From assembly GCF_033558715.1 (NCBI RefSeq), contig NZ_CP114606.1, forward strand, positions 682,001 to 746,000: a stretch of DNA of 64,000 bases. The letters run 5' to 3'. This DNA is from Acinetobacter sp. YWS30-1 (GTDB lineage Bacteria; Pseudomonadota; Gammaproteobacteria; Pseudomonadales; Moraxellaceae). Shown here piece by piece: positions 32,152 through 42,225 of the stretch. The stretch's first letter is position 1. Every line of letters begins with the position of its first letter. Position numbers and translations under genes: made by a program. The notes below the pieces were generated by a model, which worked only from the letters and a program-made list of their open reading frames with translations, ran no database searches and was not told the origin of the DNA.

Positions 32152-32780
32152 GTATACTCACCTTTATTTTTGCCTTCCTACTATAGAAAAAAGCCCAGCT
32201 AAAAATCTACTTGAAAAAAATATTTTGATCTATTTCATTGCTACACATCATTAAAACTATTTTCAGCGTAGTTTTGAATATTAGAATAATATCTATGAAA
32301 TCAATAAAATATGATGTTTATATATAAAGTATTGAATACAGCGTTTTTATTTTAAATTTTACTTCAGGCATTTTTCATAGCATCTGGGTAGCAGAACCAA
32401 TATTTTTTATAAAAATTGCTAAAAACAGACTTGAAAAAATGCAGCCGATCATTATTTTATGCTGCATAAGAAGCTGATAAAAATTTGCAGGCGAATTGCT
32501 AAAAACGGTTCGTCCAAAAAATAAAAACCGACGATTCGAGTGATGATGAAATCGTCGGTCAAAGATTTGTGTATAGTGAAAATTTTGGCTGCTATTCAAA
32601 ATTTTCTAAAACACTGGACTTATTGCTTTAGCAAAGAGAACGAAAATTTGTGGATGCCAGTCCAAATTTCCGAACCTTGTACCCTATATAACGTCAGCAT
32701 CTCACTTTAGGTTGACAATAAAATGAAAAAAAAATTAATTTTTTTTATACTAGTTGATTAATCGTCCTTGAGTCCTGCTA
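32152..32780. other. Gene-free AT-rich region with inverted and direct repeats
   Basis: No convincing gene. It holds a direct repeat of AATTGCTAAAAAC (about 32414 and 32494), a TGCAGC/GCTGCA inverted repeat between them, and a perfect 10-bp inverted repeat ACCGACGATT/AATCGTCGGT at 32527-32559. It separates divergent sbcD and the ABZJ_00895 gene. A TTGACA at 32712 and a TATACT at 32746 are 28 bases apart, too far for one promoter. A small RNA is possible. Confidence 0.4.
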
Positions 32781-33227
32781 ATGGTGTCTCTAACTCGCTA
32801 TTTTCTCTGGTTTTTCTTCCTATGCTTTATTTTTACCTGCATTTGCGGGGTTGTGGCGGCATTAATGCCGACTGGCATGGGTGCAGTATTAACCATTGTG
32901 CCTTATCTGGTAGCGATGATCTGGGTACTGTTTAAATTTTTAAAAAAGGAACAACGGGCGCCAACCCAAGCGGAGCGTAAAAAATTCACCTTGGGATTTA
33001 GCCTGATTTATTGGGGCTATAACCTGGCATTTTTAATTTTAGGGATTGCCATTGCGACGCGTTCCAATCCGAATGCCTGGCAGGACTTTTTACTATATCT
33101 GCAACAGCCACAATTTATGAGCATCGTCGTGATCATGTTCCTGCTCATCGCGATTCCGCTCTATCTGCTGACCTACTGGTTTTATGGCAAACAGGCACAG
33201 CGTATGGCAGCAAAAATGTTTGGCTAG
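32781..33227 (+). CDS. ABZJ_00895 family membrane protein
   Basis: A 148-residue protein with four hydrophobic helices (about 7-29, 36-54, 70-92 and 110-132) and a basic cytoplasmic loop after helix 2 (KFLKKEQRAPTQAERKK). It matches the ABZJ_00895 family known from Acinetobacter, whose function is unknown. It is monocistronic. It is one of the better indicators of genus in this window. Confidence 0.8.
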   Translation: MVSLTRYFLWFFFLCFIFTCICGVVAALMPTGMGAVLTIVPYLVAMIWVLFKFLKKEQRAPTQAERKKFTLGFSLIYWGYNLAFLILGIAIATRSNPNAWQDFLLYLQQPQFMSIVVIMFLLIAIPLYLLTYWFYGKQAQRMAAKMFG

Positions 33228-33422
33228 GATTTCAACTCTTTATATCAAAATCGTTGAGATTAAATTCAAGATGCTAAATCAGGCTATATAGAAAATTAGA
33301 AGTTTTCTGTATGGCATGATGAGACAATTTTGCATTCATCGACCCATATCACTTTCCCGAATATTCTGATTCATAAGTGACGTATAATTTGAGCAATACA
33401 ATAATAATGGCACAGAATAACC

Positions 33423-34328
33423 ATGTATAAACCTATAGTCCTCATGACAGGCGCCAGCGGTTTTATTGGCAGCCATCTGGTGAAATTTTTACTGGCTCGT
33501 GATTATGCCGTGATCGGCCTGACCCGACAGAAAAAATTGCGAGAAGAACATCCTGATTTTCACTGGATTAATGATCTGGAAGAACTGAAAAACCATCAAA
33601 TTGACTATGTAATTAATCTGGCCGGTGAGAGCATTGGTCAGGGCCGCTGGACAGTCGCACGCAAAAAGAAATTGCTGGACAGTCGGCTAAATACCACCAG
33701 GCAGTTATATGACTATCTAGAGAAAAATCAGATTAAGCCCAAACGTATTATTTCGACTTCAGCGGTCGGCTACTATGGAATCGATCCGCAAGAACACTGG
33801 GAGACGGTGTGTACTGAACAAAGTCCACCACAATCCATTTTTATGTCAGAACTGTGTGAGAAATGGGAAAAACTGGCCTTGTCCTATACCGGGCAGGACA
33901 CCAAAATTGTTCGCTTTGCTGTGGTGTTTGGTCAAGGAGGCGGGATTCTTCCGCAGATGTTATTGCCAATTAAGCTGAATATATTTGGCCGGATTGGTCA
34001 TGGGCGTCAGCCGGTGACCTGGGTACATCTACAGGATGTCATGCGGGCGATCGAATTTCTGATGCAGCAGCCGACCCAGCAACAGGTATTTAATGTGGTT
34101 GCTCCGGAAAAAGTCAGTCAGGCGCAATTTGTCCGGATCGCAGCACAGGTGCTGAAGCGTAAACCTTTATTACCGTTACCAGCTTGCAGTATGAAAATGA
34201 TGCTAGGTGAACAGTCACAACTGATTCTGAATGGTCAATATGTCCAGCCCAAAGCTTTGCAGGAAGCCGGATTTGAATTTAGCTATCCGACCCTGAAAGA
34301 AGCCTTGATTGAAATTTTAAACCGTTAA
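33423..34328 (+). CDS. TIGR01777 family epimerase-like oxidoreductase (YfcH-like)
   Basis: An NAD(P)-binding short-chain dehydrogenase-type protein of 301 residues. The Rossmann motif is TGASGFIGSHLV near 9-20. The family blocks are YVINLAGESIGQGRW, STSAVGYYG and the C-terminal DUF1731-type segment FSYPTLKEAL. Substrate unknown. Its 3' end overlaps the convergent thiO gene by 12 bases, so no terminator fits between them. Confidence 0.9.
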   Translation: MYKPIVLMTGASGFIGSHLVKFLLARDYAVIGLTRQKKLREEHPDFHWINDLEELKNHQIDYVINLAGESIGQGRWTVARKKKLLDSRLNTTRQLYDYLEKNQIKPKRIISTSAVGYYGIDPQEHWETVCTEQSPPQSIFMSELCEKWEKLALSYTGQDTKIVRFAVVFGQGGGILPQMLLPIKLNIFGRIGHGRQPVTWVHLQDVMRAIEFLMQQPTQQQVFNVVAPEKVSQAQFVRIAAQVLKRKPLLPLPACSMKMMLGEQSQLILNGQYVQPKALQEAGFEFSYPTLKEALIEILNR

Positions 34329-35438
34329 AGAGTGCGGCTGTAAACGCTGTACCGGACTATAAGGCTGTGGATCTACGATGGTCGGTTGTTCCAGGATTAA
34401 CTGAGACAGCAATTTTCCAGAAGCAGCACCCATACATAAGCCATTACGGAACTGGCCAAAATTGGTCCAGAGATTGTTCAGATGCGGAATTTTGCCGATA
34501 TAGGGAATGCCATCCGGGGAGCTTGGTCGTAGACCAGCCCACTGTTTCACAATTGGGAAATCAGCCAGCTCCGGTACCATTTCCAGGCAGGCTTCCAAAA
34601 TATCCTGACGGATTTCAGCAGAAGGCGAAGTATCAAAACCGACCTGACGCATGCTGGAACCACACAGTACATGACCATCACGACGTGGAATCAGATACAT
34701 GACCTTGTTCATGCACATGGTTGGTAGCCAGTTTTCTGGTGTTTTAAAGAGCAACATCTGGCCTTGAACCGGATGAACTGGAATGTCCAGACCGAGCTGT
34801 TCAGACCAGCGTGCAGACCATGCACCGGTGGCAATGACGAACTGATCTGCTTTAAAGCTCAGGCCATTTTTAGTGGAAACACTGTGTACATGATCTTGCT
34901 GGATATTTAGCTGACTAATATTGCAATGCTCTTGCCAAGTGACACGCGGATGCTGTTTAAGGTAAGCAATAATGGACTGTAACAGTCGCGGATTGCGGAT
35001 ATTGGAAAGTTCTGGAAAATAGATCGCCTGTTTAAATTTCGGATCTACTTTGGAATTGATTTGCTGGATTTGAGGCTGATTCAGATATTCGGCATGTTGC
35101 TGTGGATCCTGATATTGCTCGGCATAGCGCAGTCCAATTTCAAAATCCGTTTCATCAAAAATCAGCATACCGGTTTCATGAATCTGGAAATCAATCCCGG
35201 TGATCGGTTGCAGTTTCTGGTTCCAGGCTTGATACAGCGGTTTGGCATGGCGGGCGAGGGCATTGACGGCATCGGGATAACGCCAGGGATACATCGGGGA
35301 GAGGATACCACCTCCGGCCCAAGAGGCTGCCTGTCCAGCCGCTTGTTGATCAAAAATCGTAATGGAACATCCCTGTTCAAGCAATTCCAGAGCTGACATC
35401 AAACCGGTGATGCCCGCTCCGATAATGGCGATATGCAT
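34317..35438 (-). CDS. thiO: Glycine oxidase ThiO (FAD-dependent)
   Basis: D-amino-acid-oxidase-fold flavoenzyme that oxidises glycine to the imine for thiazole synthesis in thiamine biosynthesis. The dinucleotide motif is IIGAGITGLMSALEL at the N-terminus, with SWAGGGILSPMYPW at about 39-52 and the C-terminal GLRPSSPDGIPYIG. The 373-residue length fits ThiO rather than larger DadA-type enzymes. It is 20 bases downstream of hemB in one transcript. Confidence 0.87.
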   Translation of the reverse strand: MHIAIIGAGITGLMSALELLEQGCSITIFDQQAAGQAASWAGGGILSPMYPWRYPDAVNALARHAKPLYQAWNQKLQPITGIDFQIHETGMLIFDETDFEIGLRYAEQYQDPQQHAEYLNQPQIQQINSKVDPKFKQAIYFPELSNIRNPRLLQSIIAYLKQHPRVTWQEHCNISQLNIQQDHVHSVSTKNGLSFKADQFVIATGAWSARWSEQLGLDIPVHPVQGQMLLFKTPENWLPTMCMNKVMYLIPRRDGHVLCGSSMRQVGFDTSPSAEIRQDILEACLEMVPELADFPIVKQWAGLRPSSPDGIPYIGKIPHLNNLWTNFGQFRNGLCMGAASGKLLSQLILEQPTIVDPQPYSPVQRLQPHSLTV

Positions 35439-35458
35439 TGCGCCAAGGTCCTTCTATT

Positions 35459-36505
<1,047 letters not shown>

Positions 36506-36577
36506 CTATTGTAACCCTATCTGAATTTTTTGGGCATAAATTAGCGGTTTTTTATTGTTGTAGCTTCGGGCAGACTT

Positions 36578-37075
36578 ATGACTAAGACAGAAAGAAATTG
36601 GACAGGTAATATACATTTAGGTGCAAAAGTGGATATTGAAGTGGTCTTAAACCAGTTGGTACACGCTTTTAATACCTCTCCTTTTTTTAAGCATAATGGC
36701 ATGACCATGCGGGTGGTCGATGGTCAGATCGAAGCATATGTTGAAATGCAGGATTTCATGATTGGCAATGTGGCATTTCAGATTCTGCATGGTGGTCTTG
36801 CAGCGACCATACTCGACAGTATTGGCGGAATTGTGGCGATGGGTGAGCTGTACAAGAAAGCTGAACCGGAAACTATTGCCGATACGATTAAAAAGGTATC
36901 ACGTCTGGCGACGGTAGATATGCGCGTGGATTATCTGGCGCCCGGTCGTGGCAAATATTTTATTGCCCGTGCAGAAACCTTACGTTTGGGGCGTAAGGGT
37001 TGTACCATGCGTATGACCATGGTCAATGATGATGACAAGCCAATTGCTACAGCGATTGCTTCATATGCCTATTAA
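36578..37075 (+). CDS. Hotdog-fold thioesterase (PaaI-like)
   Basis: A 165-residue hotdog protein. The family-typical FQILHGGLAATILDSIGG holds the HGG and acidic residue of PaaI-type acyl-CoA thioesterases, and the later VDMRVDYLAPGRGKYF strand-turn matches. The substrate is unknown. It is monocistronic, divergent from hemB, and followed by a long terminator stem. Confidence 0.85.
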   Translation: MTKTERNWTGNIHLGAKVDIEVVLNQLVHAFNTSPFFKHNGMTMRVVDGQIEAYVEMQDFMIGNVAFQILHGGLAATILDSIGGIVAMGELYKKAEPETIADTIKKVSRLATVDMRVDYLAPGRGKYFIARAETLRLGRKGCTMRMTMVNDDDKPIATAIASYAY

Positions 37076-37114
37076 TTAAGTTTATCTCCTCAATCCTGGC
37101 TCACTTCGGGCCCG

Positions 37115-37153
37115 AACTAAGCCCTTATTCCTGGAATAGGGGCTTAGTTTTTT
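37115..37153 (+). terminator. Terminator after the thioesterase gene
   Basis: Long stem AACTAAGCCCTTATTC/GAATAGGGGCTTAGTT (one wobble, three-base loop) followed by a T-run. Confidence 0.9.
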
Positions 37154-37183
37154 AAACTTCCGAGTAATATTTTTTTGCATATT

Positions 37184-37204
37184 TTCTAATTTTTATTATT
37201 AGAA
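37184..37204. promoter_or_regulatory. Operator-like inverted repeat upstream of emrA
   Basis: TTCTAAT, seven bases, ATTAGAA, with TGCA on both outer flanks. It lies 135 bases upstream of the emrA start. The form suits a dimeric regulator such as MarR or TetR type; no regulator gene is in the neighbourhood. Confidence 0.4.
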
Positions 37205-37338
37205 TGCATGAAAATTAAATTAATACGGCTTTCTCATTTTACCCATTGATCAATAAACGGGATATGAATCTATACATTCATGTCAGTGCTGGTCAGTGTG
37301 GCTGCGTGACCAAGTCTGTTGGATTTAGGAAAAAATCA

Positions 37339-38484
37339 ATGACAGATGTACAAGACACCCTGCCAGAAAACGCATCAGATACAACTTCGGATCAAGCTTT
37401 AAAAAATAAACGTAAAAAAGCCCTGAGTATTGTTGCCCTCCTTATGGTGATTGCACTGGTGCTGTTTCTGGTGTGGAAATTCTTTCTGAACAATTCAGTC
37501 AGTACTGAAAATGCTTATGTCGGTGCTGAAACGGCTTCTATCACGTCTATGGTGAGTGGCCAGGTTGCTGAAGTATTGGTTCATGATACCCAAGCGGTCA
37601 AACAGGGCGATATCCTGGCCAAAATCGATGACCGTGATGCCAAAATTGCAGTGGCTCAGGCACGTGCAGAACTGACCAAAGCCAAGCGCCAGTACAAACA
37701 GACTGCGGCCAATAGCGGGGCTTTAAGCTCACAGATTGGGGTTAGTGATGATGCAATTCGCAGTGCCGAAGCCCAGCTGGCTCAGGCTCAGGCAGCCTTA
37801 CATAAAGCACAAGATGAATATACGCGTCGTGAAAAACTCAGTGCGAGCGGTGCAGTGTCTAAAGAAGAACTCAGTACAGCACAATCTGCATTGGATACGG
37901 CCAAAGCTGGCGTAGCTTCTGCTGAAGCGGGTCTGGCACAAGCAAGATCCAGCCAGAAAGCCGCACAAAGCAATTTAGCGGCGAATGAAGCCTTGATTCA
38001 AGGCGCGAATGAAAATTCGACTCCTGATGTACTTGTGGCTGAAGCCAAACTGAAACAGGCCGAGCTAGACTTAGAACGTACTGTAATTAAAGCACCTTTT
38101 GATGGGGTGGTTTCACGCCGTTCAATTCAGGTGGGTCAACGTGTTGCGCCAGGTACAATGCTGATGATGGTCGTACCAGTAGATCAGCTCTATGTTGATG
38201 CCAATTTCAAAGAAAGCCAGCTGGAAAAAGTCCGTGTCGGGCAGAAAGCTGAACTGACGTCTGATCTGTATGGTAAATCGGTGAAATATCACGGCACTGT
38301 GGTTGGCTTCTCTGGCGGTACAGGTTCAGCTTTTGCTCTGATTCCGGCTCAGAATGCAACGGGTAACTGGATCAAAGTGGTACAGCGTTTGCCAGTGCGT
38401 ATTCAGCTGGATCCGAAAGAGCTGGCTGAGCATCCGCTACGTGTGGGTCTGTCGATGGAAGCTGAAATCCACTTTAAGAAGTAA
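37339..38484 (+). CDS. emrA: EmrA-type membrane fusion protein (HlyD family)
   Basis: Periplasmic adaptor of a tripartite drug pump. After a short cytoplasmic tail (about 50 residues) comes one membrane helix (ALSIVALLMVIALVLFLVW), then the lipoyl half-motif, a long alanine/glutamine coiled-coil hairpin (about 105-235), then the second lipoyl half (IKAPFDGVVSRRSIQVGQRV) and a beta-barrel domain. The ATG chosen has AGGA eight bases upstream and gives MTDVQD, 381 residues; a longer frame to 37246 lacks a ribosome site. It is six bases upstream of emrB. Confidence 0.92.
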   Translation: MTDVQDTLPENASDTTSDQALKNKRKKALSIVALLMVIALVLFLVWKFFLNNSVSTENAYVGAETASITSMVSGQVAEVLVHDTQAVKQGDILAKIDDRDAKIAVAQARAELTKAKRQYKQTAANSGALSSQIGVSDDAIRSAEAQLAQAQAALHKAQDEYTRREKLSASGAVSKEELSTAQSALDTAKAGVASAEAGLAQARSSQKAAQSNLAANEALIQGANENSTPDVLVAEAKLKQAELDLERTVIKAPFDGVVSRRSIQVGQRVAPGTMLMMVVPVDQLYVDANFKESQLEKVRVGQKAELTSDLYGKSVKYHGTVVGFSGGTGSAFALIPAQNATGNWIKVVQRLPVRIQLDPKELAEHPLRVGLSMEAEIHFKK

Positions 38485-38490
38485 TTCCCA

Positions 38491-40017
38491 ATGAATAAAT
38501 ATGTTCCATATGGGAATCTGACTGGCGGCAAGCTGATGCTGGCAGCCTTTGTTCTGGCATTGGCCAATTTCATGGTCGTGCTGGACATGACCATTGCCAA
38601 TGTCTCGGTGCCGCATATTACCGGTAGTCTGGCAGTGTCCAGCTCGCAAGGCACCTGGGTCATTACGTCTTATGCAGTTGCAGAAGCGATCTGTGTACCT
38701 TTGACAGGCTGGCTGGCGGGTCGTTTTGGTAGCGTACGCCTGTTTGGTGTCTGCTTACTCGGCTTTACTATTTTTTCGATTCTTTGTGGTATTTCGACCA
38801 GTCTGGAAATGCTGGTGTTTTGCCGGATCGGGCAGGGGCTATTTGGCGGTCCAATCATGCCGCTGAGCCAGACTTTGTTGCTACGAATTTTCCCACCTGA
38901 AAAACAATCCCAAGCGATGGGGATGTGGGCGATGACTACTGTTGTTGGTCCAATTCTAGGCCCAATTCTTGGTGGTACCATCAGTGATAATCTGTCTTGG
39001 CATTGGATTTTCTTTATCAATATTCCGGTGGGTCTGTTCTGTGGTCTGGCTGCATTGAAGCTATTAAAGCCAGCTGAAACTGAAACCAATGCCTTGAAGA
39101 TTGATAAAGGTGGTTTGTTCTTACTGATTCTTTGGATTGGTGCGCTGCAATTAATGTTAGATCTCGGTCATGAACATGACTGGTTTAGTAGTTCCTTTAT
39201 CAGCACATTGGCGGTGCTTGCCATAGTTGGTTTAATCATCTTTACCATCTGGGAACTGACCGAGCGACATCCGATCGTAGATATCCGGATCTTCCGATAT
39301 CGCGGGTTTACCTTTGCTGTGCTGTCATTGGCCTTTGCCTTCGGTGCCTTCTTTTCCAGTATTGTTCTCATTCCGCAATGGGTGCAGATTAATCTAGGTT
39401 ATACGGCCACTTGGGCCGGTTATCTAACCGCGACCATGGGTTTTGGTAGCCTATTGATGTCACCGATCGTGGCAAAGATGGCAACCAAATATGATCAGCG
39501 CATTCTGGCCAGTTTTGGTTTGACCTTGCTTGCCGTGGTTACTTTGATGCGCGCTTTCTGGACCACGGATGCGGATTTCATGGCATTGGCCTGGCCACAG
39601 ATTCTGCAAGGTTTTGCAGTGCCGTTCTTCTTCATTCCACTCTCCAATATGGCGTTGGCCTCAGTACAGCCACAAGAAATGGCATCGGCCGCTGGTTTGA
39701 TGAACTTTCTGCGGACCATGGCTGGAGCGATCGGGGCTTCAATTGCAGTCACGATCTGGGATGATCACAGTAAAGTGGCCCGCAGTGAGCTGGTAGGTAA
39801 ACTGAATGTTGAAGAAACTCAGAATACCTTAATGGCACAGGGCATGAGTTCGGACAGTGCCTTGGGTTATATTTCCAGTCTGGTCGATAAAGAAGCATTA
39901 ACGCTGTCTGCTAATCATCTGTTTTTAATACTGGCGATGGTCTTTGTATTTGCTGCTTTAATCGTCTGGTTGGCACCACGACCGAAAGCGGGTGTGGGTG
40001 GAATGCCATCACATTAA
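38491..40017 (+). CDS. emrB: EmrB-type MFS multidrug exporter (DHA2 family, 14 TM)
   Basis: Proton-driven drug exporter that pairs with EmrA and an outer-membrane channel. The 508-residue protein has the 14-helix DHA2 pattern. Motifs are LDMTIANVSVPHI in TM1, WVITSYAVAEA, LAGRFGSVRLF (motif A), and GPILGPILGGTISDNLSWHW (motif C). Substrates are not predictable. It is in operon with emrA. Confidence 0.93.
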   Translation: MNKYVPYGNLTGGKLMLAAFVLALANFMVVLDMTIANVSVPHITGSLAVSSSQGTWVITSYAVAEAICVPLTGWLAGRFGSVRLFGVCLLGFTIFSILCGISTSLEMLVFCRIGQGLFGGPIMPLSQTLLLRIFPPEKQSQAMGMWAMTTVVGPILGPILGGTISDNLSWHWIFFINIPVGLFCGLAALKLLKPAETETNALKIDKGGLFLLILWIGALQLMLDLGHEHDWFSSSFISTLAVLAIVGLIIFTIWELTERHPIVDIRIFRYRGFTFAVLSLAFAFGAFFSSIVLIPQWVQINLGYTATWAGYLTATMGFGSLLMSPIVAKMATKYDQRILASFGLTLLAVVTLMRAFWTTDADFMALAWPQILQGFAVPFFFIPLSNMALASVQPQEMASAAGLMNFLRTMAGAIGASIAVTIWDDHSKVARSELVGKLNVEETQNTLMAQGMSSDSALGYISSLVDKEALTLSANHLFLILAMVFVFAALIVWLAPRPKAGVGGMPSH

Positions 40018-40030
40018 AATTTTCCAAAAT

Positions 40031-40061
40031 AAAAAACCGCTAACTATTTAGCGGTTTTTTT
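40031..40061. terminator. Bidirectional terminator between emrB and glpK
   Basis: AACCGCTAA/TTAGCGGTT stem with a four-base loop, A-run left and T-run right, between convergent genes. Confidence 0.9.
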
Positions 40062-40067
40062 ATGGGC

Positions 40068-41552
40068 TTATAAATCAGATTTGGCTCGTTTCAAGGCATT
40101 TTGCCATTTAACTAAATGTGCTTCACGTTCATCGGACTGCATTTTCGGTTCAAAGGCCCGGTCTAGCTGCCAGGATTGAGAAATTTCATTTAGGTTAGAA
40201 AATACCCCGGACTTTAGACCTGCCATGGCTGCTGCTCCCCAAGCCGTGGATTCCAGCATCTTCGGACGTAAAACAGGCACATTGAGCAGATCAGCCTGGA
40301 ACTGCATCAGCATATCATTACAGCTCGCACCGCCATCAACCCGTAACTCTTTTAAAGGGTGGGCAATATCAGATTGCATGGCAGTCAGTACATCGGAGAC
40401 CTGAAAGGCAATCGATTCCAATGCAGCACGGGCAATATGAGCCTTATTAGTTCCTCGTGACATACCACAAAGCAGGGCACGCGCTTCACTATCCCAATGC
40501 GGTGCACCCAGTCCGGTAAAGGCAGGAACTAAGACCACGCCGTCGGTATCTTTAACTTTACAGGCTAGCTTCTCTATATCACTGCTTTTTTGAATGATGC
40601 CAAGCCCATCACGTAGCCATTGCACCACTGCACCGGCCATAAAAACACTACCTTCTAAGGCATAACTGGTCTGTTCCTGTGCCTGCCAGGCGAGGGTAGA
40701 AAGCAATTTATTCTGGCTGAGCTGAATGTCATGGCCGGTATTAAATAGCATAAAACAGCCAGTGCCATAGGTATTTTTTGCCATACCGGGTTCGAAACAA
40801 GACTGGCCAAACAAGGCAGATTGCTGATCACCCAGAATGCCGGTAATGGGAATGGTGGCTCCTAACAAACCCGGTGCTGTATCTGCAATATGACAATCGG
40901 AACTGATGATTCGTGGCAGGACTGAAGCAGGGATATTAAATAGGTCTAGTAGTTCCTCATCCCAGCGTTGAGTATGCAGATTCATCAACATGGTACGGGA
41001 CGCATTACTGGCTTCGATGATATGCTCAGCCCCTTGGGTCAAGTTCCAGATCAGCCAGCTATCAATAGTGCCAAAAGCGACATGACCTTGTTCTGCAAGT
41101 TCACGTAAGCCATCCACATGTTCCAATAACCAGACCAGCTTGCCAGCACTGAAATAAGGATCAATCCGTAGCCCGGTTTTTTGTTGTACCTGATCCATCT
41201 GGCCTTGCTGTATCAGCTGATTACACCAGTCTGTTGCACGACGATCCTGCCAGATAATCGCTGGTGCAAGAGGCTTCCCATTACGACAATCCCATACCAC
41301 AGTCGTTTCACGCTGATTGGTCAGGCCAATCGCTTTAATATCTTTGGCCAGAATCCGGGCGGTAGCAAGCGCCTGTTGTACCACTGCAATTTGCGAGCTC
41401 CAGATTTCCTGTGCATCCTGTTCGACCCAACCGGAGTGTGGGGTCTGAATATGGGTTTCGCGTTGAGCTGTTGCCTGAATCTGTCCGTGTTCATTAAAGA
41501 TGATTGCACGGCTAGATGTCGTTCCCTGGTCGAGTGCCAATAAATAGCTCAT
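40068..41552 (-). CDS. glpK: Glycerol kinase
   Basis: Phosphorylates glycerol to glycerol-3-phosphate. The FGGY-type ATPase begins LALDQGTTSSRAIIF, with TNQRETTVVWD and IWQDRRATDWCN next, and the late LRVDGGASCNDMLMQFQAD. The 494-residue length is standard. No glpF or glpD lies beside it here, so it is a solitary glp gene at this location, between emrAB and ssrA. Confidence 0.95.
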   Translation of the reverse strand: MSYLLALDQGTTSSRAIIFNEHGQIQATAQRETHIQTPHSGWVEQDAQEIWSSQIAVVQQALATARILAKDIKAIGLTNQRETTVVWDCRNGKPLAPAIIWQDRRATDWCNQLIQQGQMDQVQQKTGLRIDPYFSAGKLVWLLEHVDGLRELAEQGHVAFGTIDSWLIWNLTQGAEHIIEASNASRTMLMNLHTQRWDEELLDLFNIPASVLPRIISSDCHIADTAPGLLGATIPITGILGDQQSALFGQSCFEPGMAKNTYGTGCFMLFNTGHDIQLSQNKLLSTLAWQAQEQTSYALEGSVFMAGAVVQWLRDGLGIIQKSSDIEKLACKVKDTDGVVLVPAFTGLGAPHWDSEARALLCGMSRGTNKAHIARAALESIAFQVSDVLTAMQSDIAHPLKELRVDGGASCNDMLMQFQADLLNVPVLRPKMLESTAWGAAAMAGLKSGVFSNLNEISQSWQLDRAFEPKMQSDEREAHLVKWQNALKRAKSDL

Positions 41553-41663
41553 AATTTTTTTAAATGCTGACTTGAATTATGAAATATTAGCGCAATTATG
41601 TAATCAGGCGCATTCAAAAGTGTATTTGTGTAGAAAATGCATCGTATTTTTTGCCAGTTATGC

Positions 41664-41669
41664 TATGAT
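41664..41669 (+). promoter_or_regulatory. Extended -10 of ssrA
   Basis: TGC-TATGAT, an extended -10 (TGnTATnAT type), ends 14 bases before the mature tmRNA 5' end. No good -35 is visible, as expected of an extended -10 promoter. Confidence 0.55.
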
Positions 41670-41682
41670 GAGCTTGTACTTT

Positions 41683-42042
41683 GGGGATGTTCTTGGCTTC
41701 GACGCCGATGATGAAACTCATAGATGCATGCCGAGAGCGCATTTTCTCTCGTAAATAAAATTTGCATTTAAATAGTCGCAAACGACGAAACTTACGCTCT
41801 AGCAGCCTAAGGGCTGCTTGTCCGCATCTCTGAATACTTGTGGTTAGAGATCCCGACTGAAGCGAACGCACACAAGTCCGTATAGAGTCAAGCCTCGGGG
41901 CTTTATACCAAATCTAGAGGATCGCACCTTGAACCCTGTTCGTCGGGTCTCTTGGTGTTAAAACAATAGACGATATCTAAGCATGTAGTATTCTCGAGCG
42001 TAGTGTTGGCGGACGCGGGTTCAACTCCCGCCATCTCCACCA
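41683..42042 (+). ncRNA. ssrA: tmRNA (transfer-messenger RNA)
   Basis: Rescues ribosomes stalled on broken mRNAs. The acceptor stem pairs GGGGATG at the 5' end with CATCTCC before the terminal ACCA (one G-U). The T arm GCGGGTTCAACTCCCGC is present near the 3' end. The resume codon GCA starts the tag frame ANDETYALAA-stop at 41778-41810. The first and last segments match the consensus of gammaproteobacterial tmRNAs. The 3' end is the integration site of the element on its right, and the RNA is left intact. Confidence 0.96.
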
Positions 42043-42060
42043 AAATTCCATTCAGAGATG
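42019..42060 (+). other. Probable attL at the 3' end of ssrA
   Basis: The integrase gene begins 184 bases beyond the tmRNA CCA end, and tmRNA T arm/acceptor sequence is a standard target of P4/CP4-57 integrases. The core length cannot be seen because the matching right end (attR) lies beyond the window. Left boundary inference only. Confidence 0.5.
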
Positions 42061-42073
42061 TTCGACTGAATAT

Positions 42074-42110
42074 AAAAAAGCCTTTAAACTCAATGTTTAA
42101 AGGCTTTTTT
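42074..42110 (+). terminator. Terminator after ssrA
   Basis: AAAAAGCCTTTAAAC/GTTTAAAGGCTTTTT stem with a five-base loop and a T-run. Confidence 0.9.
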
Positions 42111-42225
42111 ATTGGTTGTATCGTCCGATCCTGTCCTAAGCTGTGTGACCCAATTTTTGCCTTCAGCGGGTAATTATTGGGAAAATTTACCCAATAATTT
42201 TACGATTGATGAAGGGTAAATACAC

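Noticed and set aside
32375..32599. Minus-strand open frame of 74 codons
   Set aside because: It covers repeats and hairpins of a gene-free region, has biased composition, and lacks a ribosome site.
32712..32751. TTGACA and TATACT as promoter of the ABZJ_00895 gene
   Set aside because: The spacer is 28 bases, far beyond the usable 16-19.
37246..37338. 31-residue N-terminal extension of EmrA
   Set aside because: The downstream ATG has a good ribosome site and family homology starts after it.
41572..41871. Open frames across ssrA on both strands
   Set aside because: They fall within the tmRNA, whose acceptor stem, tag and T arm are clear.
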